A stretch of DNA of 12,535 nucleotides from JAGOBX01 sp017999075 [NCBI: Candidatus Babelota bacterium]. GTDB lineage: Bacteria > JAGOBX01. Under the pieces are notes generated by a model. It was given only the letters and a program-made list of their open reading frames with translations. It made no database searches and was not told the DNA's origin. Positions 7,258 to 12,535 of this stretch are shown here, piece by piece (within the stretch, counting starts at the first letter, position 1; each line of letters starts with the position of its first letter). The DNA lies in contig JAGOBX010000053.1 of NCBI GenBank assembly GCA_017999075.1, positions 1 through 12,535 of the forward strand. Reading direction: 5' to 3'. The position numbers were made by a program, and so were the translations under genes.

Positions 7258-7953
7258 ATGCTTGAAATAAAATCTCTTTACTTTTCTTATGATAAACCTG
7301 AAAACGGGTATGTTTTGAAAAATATTGATTTTGCTATTGATAAAGAAGATTCGCTTGCTTTGATAGGTGCAAACGGCAGCGGAAAAACAACATTGTTTTT
7401 GATGTTAACCGGGTTGTATAAGTTTAAAGGCGATATAATAATAGATAAATTGAATTTAAAAAAATACGATGAAAAAGTTTTAAGAAAAAAAATAGGAATA
7501 ATTTTTCAGAATGCCGATGAGCAGTTGTTTATGCCTACTGTATATGACGAATTAAAATTGTCATTAGCTCAACATTACGGTTTTTTAGATGAATCTAAAA
7601 TAGATTATTATTTAAAATGTTTTAATATAGAATCTTTAAAATTCAGAAAAATCGAAAATTTGTCGGCTGGCGAGAAAAAAAAAGTTGCGTTAGTTTCGAT
7701 ATTAATTTATTCACCTGATATTTTACTTCTTGACGAACCGACTGCATTCCTTGATTTAAAAGGATGCAGTGAATTGATCCGCATAATAAATGAACAAAAA
7801 ATTACTAAAATAATTTCAACGCACAATTATTTTTTTGCCAAGGAATGCTGCAATAAGGCGCTGCTTTTGAAAAAAGGAGAAATTTGCGCTTTTGACGAAT
7901 TGGATAAAATAATAAGCGATAAAGAATTGCTTAGTAAGGCTGAAATAATATAA
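7258..7953 (+). CDS. ECF transporter ATPase (A component, CbiO-like)
   Basis: This 231-residue cytoplasmic ABC ATPase is complete in every motif: Walker A GANGSGKTT (37-45), Q-loop Gln84 in IIFQNADEQLF, signature LSAGE (135-139), Walker B ILLLDE (155-160), D-loop FLD (164-166) and the switch histidine His189 in STHN. The FQNADEQLF form of the Q-loop is typical of CbiO/EcfA ATPases rather than other importers. Only one ATPase gene is present, so it would form a homodimer, as in dedicated (group I) ECF transporters, and need not share subunits with other S components. It should energise uptake through the T and S proteins encoded just upstream. There is no good ribosome binding site, so its translation probably depends on the upstream gene. 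Confidence 0.95.
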   Translation: MLEIKSLYFSYDKPENGYVLKNIDFAIDKEDSLALIGANGSGKTTLFLMLTGLYKFKGDIIIDKLNLKKYDEKVLRKKIGIIFQNADEQLFMPTVYDELKLSLAQHYGFLDESKIDYYLKCFNIESLKFRKIENLSAGEKKKVALVSILIYSPDILLLDEPTAFLDLKGCSELIRIINEQKITKIISTHNYFFAKECCNKALLLKKGEICAFDELDKIISDKELLSKAEII

Positions 7954-8040
7954 TACAAAAATAGAATTGTTTTTTTTGAAATATTTTTTATCATTATCAA
8001 GTATATTCATTTTTATTTATTTTTTCAGGGAGCAATAATT

Positions 8041-8643
8041 ATGATTAAACATTTTATAATAATTATATTTTTCTTTTTCATGTTTTACAATTTAGGGTTC
8101 GGCATTGTTGCCGTTTCAAGTGAAGAGCAGCCGGCGTTAGAAGAACCTAAAATAGTTTATTCATTTAATAACGAGGAAGAAATTAAAGAATTTGCCCAGT
8201 TCGCCCAGTTTAAATTTACTGTTATAAATAAAATTTCAGTTCTTGAAAATTATATAAATCTTGAAAAAAATAATCTTGATGAGATAAACGGACAGCTGCT
8301 CCTGAAATATAAAATTGATCCATCTAAAAATTATTCGCTTGATACTAAAGAAAAAAAAATTTTTGAAACTGAAACAGATTCCGTTCCTGAAATTCAGAAA
8401 AAGGAACCTTCCAGCAAACTGATTTACAATTTTGTTTCAGATGATGACATCAAAAATTTTGTAGCTATGATACAAATAAAACAATCAGTTTTAAACAGAA
8501 TAACTGTTTTACAGGATTATTTATTATCCGAAAAAAATAATATTGACCGAATCAACGGCCAACTTATTTTAAAATATAAGATTGACCCTTCTAAAAATTA
8601 TTCACTTGATCCTGATAAAAAAATAATTGTTGAAACAAAATAA
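8041..8643 (+). CDS. Small exported protein with two copies of a 65-residue unit
   Basis: The 200-residue protein begins with a strongly hydrophobic signal sequence (about 5-25), so it is probably periplasmic or anchored to the inner membrane. Residues 37-101 and 126-190 are two copies of one unit at a constant offset of 89 residues with no gaps: 38 of 65 positions are identical, rising to near identity at the end (QL.LKYKIDPSKNYSLD). Each unit is predicted to be a helix-rich coiled segment followed by the short conserved YKIDPSKNYSLD tail. I do not recognise the family. GGGAG eight bases before the ATG is a good ribosome binding site. It is 87 bases downstream of the ECF ATPase gene, so it may be a separate transcript, and it ends before the hairpin at 8683-8720. 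Confidence 0.8.
   Translation: MIKHFIIIIFFFFMFYNLGFGIVAVSSEEQPALEEPKIVYSFNNEEEIKEFAQFAQFKFTVINKISVLENYINLEKNNLDEINGQLLLKYKIDPSKNYSLDTKEKKIFETETDSVPEIQKKEPSSKLIYNFVSDDDIKNFVAMIQIKQSVLNRITVLQDYLLSEKNNIDRINGQLILKYKIDPSKNYSLDPDKKIIVETK
8149..8610 (+). repeat. Internal gene duplication (two 195-bp coding repeats)
   Basis: Positions 8149-8343 and 8416-8610 encode the duplicated unit of the exported protein, separated by a 72-bp Glu/Pro/Lys-rich linker. The copies keep the same reading frame. Many third positions differ and the amino acid identity is 38/65, so this is an old duplication rather than a recent tandem slip. A smaller imperfect 9-bp tandem (8191-8199 and 8200-8208) gives the FAQFAQ segment in copy one. 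Confidence 0.8.
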
Positions 8644-8682
8644 TCCTCTTGTATAAAAATTACAGAAAAGCAGCAATTTTTC

Positions 8683-8720
8683 AAAATTATATTTAATTTT
8701 TCCTGATTAAATATAATTTT
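8683..8720. terminator. Bidirectional hairpin terminator between converging genes
   Basis: AAAATTATATTTAAT (8683-8697) and ATTAAATATAATTTT (8706-8720) are perfect 15-bp complements around an 8-base loop. The structure lies in the 79-bp gap between the exported protein gene and the converging PBP1-like gene. T-runs follow on the plus strand (8732-8737 and after), and on the minus strand the hairpin is followed by GAAAAATTGC. The stem is purely A+T, so the strength is uncertain, but position and symmetry fit a shared terminator. Confidence 0.6.
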
Positions 8721-8722
8721 AA

Positions 8723-9883
8723 TCAATTTGAATTTTTTATTTTTAATACAGGAATCACTCCGGTATTATTTTTATTATACAAATCTATATATGAATATCT
8801 GAGTATAGGCAATACAAGCAATGTAACCGGATTGTTTTTGTATTTTAAAGTCGAACTTAATTTTTCAGTATCATAAATAAAATTTCTGCCATACGGAAGA
8901 TTTAAAATTCCTAACATATAGTAATTTCCGTTTTCCTGATAATATATCGCGCATATTTTATTGCATTTTTCTGCGCCTGTAATTCCAAGAGACATAATAA
9001 CTTTTTTTAAAAATGAAAGATCAAATGAAGTAAAAATTTCATAACCATTATTGGTCAAGTTAATAAAATTTTTTTGATTAATTAAATAATCTTTAAGATA
9101 ATAAAGCATTAAATCATATGATATTCCAGCATCTAAATCATTAAGATACCCTTCATTTTGCACAAAATTAATATTTTTGACGTTAGGTTCAGGATTTTCA
9201 GATTGCCCAATATTGAATTCGTCCGGAAAATATTTTTTGACAAAATTTACAATACTTAAATATTTTTCTTTCATCAAATCAAATTTGAAATTATTTGACT
9301 GAACATGAAAATTAATGTTAGCTAAACAGTAAAGAAGTTCAGCATCACTGAGTTGAGTTATAGTTTTATTAAATAAAAAATATGCTATTGATTCCAATCC
9401 ATAGATACTTTCGGAAAATTTTAAATAATTTATTATTAGTTCTTTGAAATCAAGATCACCCAAATTTTTTCTAAGTTTCGAAATCAGCATTCGTGACTTG
9501 AGCGAATCATCAAAAAAATAAATTTCTTTTAAAATATAATTTTTATAAACGTCTTCAGTTGAAATATTTTTAATGCTGTTCTCTTTATAAAATTCCGGCA
9601 AAAATGTTATAAGGTATTCTTTGTTGAAAAGCAAAGACCATATTTTTTCTTTAACTTCAGACGGGTTTGTGTAAAACCTGAATTGTTTATCAAATAAATA
9701 ATACAGCGGTTTTTGGTCAACGTCATAAATAACAGAAGTTTTGGAAATTTTGAATTTTTCAATTTTTGTTTTATCGGGCATAGAAAAATAATCAACAAGA
9801 ATAGAATAATAAACCGCAATCAAAACCAATATTACAAAAATCGAATAGGTAATAATTTTTAAAAATTTATATAAAAAAATCAT
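8723..9883 (-). CDS. Degenerate, truncated class A PBP-like protein (probable pseudoenzyme)
   Basis: This 386-residue protein is anchored by an N-terminal membrane helix (about 8-30). Landmarks of bifunctional PBP1 proteins follow in the right order: TSVIYDVDQKPL (49-60), like the IYDRNG strand; the late GT51 region KELIINYLKFSESIYGLESI with YFLFNK and LSDAELLYCLANI (147-190); and GYEIFTSFDLSFLKK (280-294), matching the GG-TTLD linker to the transpeptidase domain. The chain then ends about 90 residues later, so the SxxK, SxN and KTG transpeptidase motifs are absent. The GT51 catalytic signature (EDxxFxxHxG) and GxSTITQQ cannot be seen either; residues 84-105 and 130-141 lie where they should be. 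The frame is open throughout, so the protein is probably made. A structural or regulatory role in wall synthesis is my inference. Its ATG overlaps the preceding stop (ATGA). Confidence 0.65.
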   Translation of the reverse strand: MIFLYKFLKIITYSIFVILVLIAVYYSILVDYFSMPDKTKIEKFKISKTSVIYDVDQKPLYYLFDKQFRFYTNPSEVKEKIWSLLFNKEYLITFLPEFYKENSIKNISTEDVYKNYILKEIYFFDDSLKSRMLISKLRKNLGDLDFKELIINYLKFSESIYGLESIAYFLFNKTITQLSDAELLYCLANINFHVQSNNFKFDLMKEKYLSIVNFVKKYFPDEFNIGQSENPEPNVKNINFVQNEGYLNDLDAGISYDLMLYYLKDYLINQKNFINLTNNGYEIFTSFDLSFLKKVIMSLGITGAEKCNKICAIYYQENGNYYMLGILNLPYGRNFIYDTEKLSSTLKYKNNPVTLLVLPILRYSYIDLYNKNNTGVIPVLKIKNSN

Positions 9884-10860
9884 AATTGTATTATTTCAGG
9901 AAGTTTGTCTCCGCTTACTCTCGGAGAAATAGTATCGTTTAACTGAATACTTATAAGTTCAATAATTTTATTTTTTGTCATAACTAATAACCCTGAATTT
10001 TCAGAAAAACCTGCCACTTCGCCGGGCATTATTTGACTTCCACAACTTATATCGTTTCTGACTGCTGTTTCCCATAGTATAATGGTTTTTGAGTTTATCG
10101 TAAAAAAAGCGGGATAATAAAAATTTCCTGCTCTAACTATAAGATGTATGTCTTCTGCAGTCATGGATTCAAAATTAATTTCACTGAAAGAACTTTTATA
10201 TGCCGGATAATATTGCCTTTTTGACAAATCCTGTTTAACAGGATTGATTCTTCCTGCTGATATTTCGTTCAGAGTGGATTTTAAAAGTTCAGGACCGTAA
10301 TAATTCATAATTTTAAAATTCAGCGAACTGCCTGTGTCAAAAGGTTCTATATTTATTTTAACTTTTGAAATAATGTTGCCTGCATCAAATTTATCGGTAA
10401 GCAGATGAATTGTGACTCCTGAAAATTTGGCGTTATTTCTTATTGACCATATTACAGGAGACGGTCCGGCAAATTCAGGAAGCAGGGCAGGGTGAATGTT
10501 AATTGCAGTTTTAAAAATATTAATTATTTCATTGGATATTTTTTTATCATAAGTGCAAACAACAAGAGTATCAGCGCCAGAATTTTTTAACTTTGAAATT
10601 AATTTCATATCATTATTCAAATCATCCGTAGTATAACACTGCAAATTATTTTTGAGACATGTATCGGCAATATAATTGTATTTTATATATTCTGAGAAAG
10701 TTTGTTTTCTTATATTTTCCATAACAGAAAGTTCTGAATTCAATAATTTGTTATCAGGCGATGATTCGGTTATTACAATAGAAATGTCAAATTTAGAACT
10801 TATAAGTTTTGACAAACAAACAGAACCTAATCCGATCATTCCTATAAAAACAATTTTCAT
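9880..10860 (-). CDS. Formyltransferase family protein, Fmt-like
   Basis: The 326-residue protein has the two-domain layout of methionyl-tRNA formyltransferase. The N-terminal Rossmann-like domain starts MKIVFIGMIGLGSVCL. The catalytic triad of the 10-formyl-tetrahydrofolate transferases is intact: Asn121 and His123 in NIHPALLPEF, and Asp159 in TDKFDAGNII. A C-terminal OB-fold-like domain covers about 230-326 (EDIHLIVRAGNFYYPAFFTI and PGEVAGF). Differences from classic Fmt are the N-terminal GMIGLG instead of GTPxFA and ALLPEFAGPSP instead of SLLPxxRGAAP. The acceptor may therefore be an amino sugar or another amine rather than Met-tRNA, and no def gene is adjacent. It overlaps trpC upstream and the PBP1-like gene downstream by ATGA junctions, so all three share one message. 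Family confident, substrate open. Confidence 0.8.
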   Translation of the reverse strand: MKIVFIGMIGLGSVCLSKLISSKFDISIVITESSPDNKLLNSELSVMENIRKQTFSEYIKYNYIADTCLKNNLQCYTTDDLNNDMKLISKLKNSGADTLVVCTYDKKISNEIINIFKTAINIHPALLPEFAGPSPVIWSIRNNAKFSGVTIHLLTDKFDAGNIISKVKINIEPFDTGSSLNFKIMNYYGPELLKSTLNEISAGRINPVKQDLSKRQYYPAYKSSFSEINFESMTAEDIHLIVRAGNFYYPAFFTINSKTIILWETAVRNDISCGSQIMPGEVAGFSENSGLLVMTKNKIIELISIQLNDTISPRVSGDKLPEIIQL

Positions 10861-11618
10861 GACTGAAGTCCGTTTAAGGCTGATGCAATATCAAAATTAC
10901 TCATAATTGATTCGCCTATGAGAAATCCGTTATATCCTAATTTATGCAATTTTTTTATGTCTTCCGAATTTTTTATTCCGCTTTCGCTGATATAATATGC
11001 GTCAAGAGATTTTTGGTTAATGATGTTTTCACTTACGGAAAGACTGACTTCAAATGTATCAAGGTTTCTGTTGTTGACTCCTATAATTTCAGGCTTGTAT
11101 TTTACCGCCATTTTATATTCTGTTAAATCGTGTATTTCTGTTATTATTTCAAGATTTAAAGATTTTCCAAGAGCATAAAGGTCTGCATATTCTTTTTCTG
11201 TCAGTATTGAAACTATCAAAAGCATAATATCAGCGCCTGATTCCAAAGTTTCAAAAACCTGTTTTTCGGAAAAAATAAAGTCTTTGCGCAATATAGGTTT
11301 TAATCCGTTTGCATAAGCATATTTTATATAATCAATGCTTCCTAAAAAAAAAGTTTCTTCAGTCAGAATCGAAATTGCGTCCACCAAATTATTATCTTCA
11401 TATATTCTGAAAATAGAATGGAAATCAAAATTTTCCCGTATTATTCCTCGTGACGGTGAAGCTTTTTTTATCTCAGCTATCAAAACAGGTTGTTTTTTTG
11501 TTTTTAGAATATTTAGCAGGCTTTTTGGAGTTTTTTTTATTTTCGGATTTCCTGAAAGTATAATTGAATTTATCTGTTTTTGTTTTGATTCAATGATATT
11601 CTTTAAAAATTTTTTCAT
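10857..11618 (-). CDS. trpC: Indole-3-glycerol phosphate synthase
   Basis: This 253-residue TIM-barrel enzyme has the full family length. It forms indole-3-glycerol phosphate from CdRP in tryptophan synthesis in the cytoplasm. Family motifs appear in order: LIAEIKKASPSRGII (46-60) with Glu49 and the conserved lysines, ILTEETFFLGSIDYI, LRKDFIFSEKQVFE, SGADIMLLIVSIL, IIGVNNRNLDTFEV and YISESGI. No other trp gene is visible; downstream are the formyltransferase-like and PBP1-like genes, coupled by ATGA overlaps. There is no Shine-Dalgarno sequence before the ATG at 11618, and a plausible promoter sits so close that the message may be almost leaderless. The catalytic residues look intact, so a functional enzyme is expected. 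Confidence 0.96.
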   Translation of the reverse strand: MKKFLKNIIESKQKQINSIILSGNPKIKKTPKSLLNILKTKKQPVLIAEIKKASPSRGIIRENFDFHSIFRIYEDNNLVDAISILTEETFFLGSIDYIKYAYANGLKPILRKDFIFSEKQVFETLESGADIMLLIVSILTEKEYADLYALGKSLNLEIITEIHDLTEYKMAVKYKPEIIGVNNRNLDTFEVSLSVSENIINQKSLDAYYISESGIKNSEDIKKLHKLGYNGFLIGESIMSNFDIASALNGLQS

Positions 11619-11627
11619 AATTTATAA

Positions 11628-11685
11628 ATTCTATAATATTTTTTATGATAGTCAAATATAATAATTGAAAATATATTTAATTCAA
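11628..11685 (-). promoter_or_regulatory. Candidate promoter pair for the trpC operon
   Basis: Two overlapping sigma-70-type options are visible on the minus strand. TTGAAT (11685-11680), 16 bases, TATTAT (11663-11658) would give a leader of about 30 bases. TTGACT (11655-11650), 16 bases, TAGAAT (11633-11628) would start transcription only a few bases before the trpC ATG. The region is very A+T-rich, so both are tentative. No T-box or tryptophan leader peptide was found. Confidence 0.35.
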
Positions 11686-11706
11686 AAATTACGGAAAGAT
11701 ATTGTA

Positions 11707-11799
11707 CTTTTAAATAATTAGTTTACAGCATAAACTTATTATATTAACACTATTTTTATTGATTATCCATTAACCATTTGTAAACTAATTATTTAAAAG
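11707..11799. repeat. Perfect 21-bp inverted repeat with 51-bp spacer
   Basis: The left arm (11707-11727) and right arm (11779-11799) are exact reverse complements over 21 bp. Both contain the core AATTAGTTTACA or its complement. A third, near-perfect copy of the core, TAAACTTATT at 11731-11740, can pair with AATTAGTTTA of the left arm (11716-11725) to give a small alternative hairpin. The arms are not followed by a T-run on either side, so a simple terminator is unlikely. Operator pair, cruciform, alternating leader structure or small mobile repeat are all possible. Confidence 0.85.
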
Positions 11800-11912
11800 C
11801 AGAGTGTTATATTGAAAAAGGATAATGCATTTTTAATCAGCGTATATTATAATAATTATGTTATAATTTTATAAAATATTACAAAATCAGCAGGGATTTT
11901 TTTAAATATACA

Positions 11913-12535
11913 ATGCAAAAGATAATACTATATTTTTTCCTTTTATTATTTTTTGATTACGGAATATTGTTTGCCGGCAATCAGAATAAAATTATAGTAT
12001 TTTACAACAGTGAATGTGATAATTGTATTATTGTCAAAGAAACTGTTCTTGTGCCACTTTTAAAAAAAGAAAATCTAAATTATGAAATATTAGATATAAC
12101 TTTTGCCGATACTTATATGCTGTTTACTGAAATAGAAAAAATAACCGGAGATACTCAAAATTTTGAAACTCCAATAGTTTTATTTAATAATAAACTTTTT
12201 TCAGGAAAAGACGAAATTTTAAATGATTTTACTGATGAAATAGAATATTGCCGCAAAAACAAAATAGATGGTTTTTATAAAAAAAAAATTACCGAAATAA
12301 TTGAACACAAAAATAATATAATAAAAAAAAGATTTGATATCCCGTATTTTTTTAAAAAAGGATGTTCCGAATGTTCAAGAATAGAAAAAGATCTGCAGTT
12401 AATAAAATCGTCCAATCCCCTGATAAATATTATAAAGTTTAATATAACTGATAGTTATTCTACTGTGTTATATGAATCTTTATGTGAAAAGTTCGGAGTC
12501 AACCGTGAAAACAGACTTATAGTTCCAGCAGTATT
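11913..12535 (+). CDS. Exported protein with two thioredoxin-like CxxC domains, 3' end missing
   Basis: The frame opens at the ATG at 11913 and stays open for 207 codons to the window end. Residues 1-21 are a signal peptide or membrane anchor (FFLLLFFDYGILFAG). The first thioredoxin-like stretch IIVFYNSECDNCIIVKETVL holds Cys35-Asp-Asn-Cys38 after a beta strand, and ETPIVLFNNKLFSG has the cis-Pro-like position of that fold. A second domain begins near residue 140 with YFFKKGCSECSRIEKDL (Cys151-Ser-Glu-Cys154), and IVPAV at the end is probably its cis-Pro. Two CxxC units in one exported chain suggest a disulfide or electron relay in the periplasm, perhaps continuing into a CcdA/DsbD-like membrane part outside the window; that last point is inference. 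No strong ribosome binding site is evident. Confidence 0.75.
   Translation, partial: MQKIILYFFLLLFFDYGILFAGNQNKIIVFYNSECDNCIIVKETVLVPLLKKENLNYEILDITFADTYMLFTEIEKITGDTQNFETPIVLFNNKLFSGKDEILNDFTDEIEYCRKNKIDGFYKKKITEIIEHKNNIIKKRFDIPYFFKKGCSECSRIEKDLQLIKSSNPLINIIKFNITDSYSTVLYESLCEKFGVNRENRLIVPAV

Larger units (their letters stand above)
11619..11912. other. Intergenic region between divergent trpC and the thioredoxin-like gene
   Basis: About 294 bases with no supportable gene on either strand. It holds the trpC promoter candidates (11628-11685), the 21-bp inverted repeat (11707-11799), and TATAAT-like hexamers at 11848-11853 and 11862-11867 without convincing -35 partners for the rightward gene. 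Confidence 0.6.

Noticed and set aside
7816-8010. Minus-strand frame opposite the end of the ATPase gene
   Set aside because: It is antisense to the conserved switch-histidine region and has no independent support.
7954-8040. Terminator or promoter between the ATPase gene and the gene at 8041
   Set aside because: Only T-rich runs and a lone TTGAAA are present; no convincing stem or correctly spaced -10 was found.
9607-9819. Second minus-strand frame within the PBP1-like gene
   Set aside because: It is an overlapping shadow of AT-rich sequence; the 386-codon frame carries the recognisable motifs.
10676-11661. Plus-strand reading frames opposite the formyltransferase-like gene and trpC
   Set aside because: They mirror conserved codons of the true genes, have no plausible starts and resemble no protein family.
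11619-11900. Tryptophan leader peptide or T-box controlling trpC
   Set aside because: No start codon followed by a frame with tandem Trp codons and no T-box consensus was found on the minus strand.
1-12535. CRISPR array, tRNA, rRNA or insertion sequence
   Set aside because: No regularly spaced direct repeats, no cloverleaf-like or rRNA segments and no transposase-like frames were seen.

Overview
This is a very AT-rich window (G+C well below one third by eye). The genes are densely packed, use the standard bacterial code, and are organised in short operons with many overlaps. A BtuB-like TonB-dependent receptor shows that the organism has an outer membrane. The hisI, trpC, rpiB and dCMP deaminase genes suggest a chromosome rather than a plasmid or phage. 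I cannot assign a phylum. The base composition and the mixture of families fit an uncultivated or host-associated Gram-negative lineage, and nothing more precise is justified.

Layout. Positions 1-147 hold the start of a minus-strand hisI. It diverges from a plus-strand housekeeping run (314-3565): ribose-5-phosphate isomerase B, a dCMP deaminase, a small CPCC/coiled-coil protein, a family 2 glycosyltransferase, and a membrane protein that joins a DUF2007-like domain to TPRs. A new promoter near 3600 starts a five-gene uptake cluster (3686-7953): TonB-dependent receptor, ECF-type S component, class I SAM methyltransferase, ECF T component and ECF ATPase. A separate gene at 8041 encodes a small secreted protein made of two copies of one 65-residue unit. 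A symmetric hairpin at 8683-8720 separates this strand from the converging minus-strand operon trpC, formyltransferase-like gene, degenerate PBP1-like gene (11618-8723), whose genes are joined by ATGA overlaps. The last 900 bases hold a perfect 21-bp inverted repeat and the start of an exported protein with two CxxC thioredoxin-like motifs, cut by the window end.

How it fits together. The most coherent system is the 3686-7953 cluster. It looks like a complete two-membrane route for a scarce small molecule: the receptor crosses the outer membrane, the S/T/A module crosses the inner membrane, and a methyltransferase sits in the middle of the transporter genes. A corrinoid or other tetrapyrrole is a reasonable guess from the BtuB-like plug, but the substrate is not shown by sequence. 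The second unusual item is the PBP1-like protein. It keeps the fold landmarks of a class A penicillin-binding protein, lacks recognisable catalytic motifs, and stops at the start of the transpeptidase domain.
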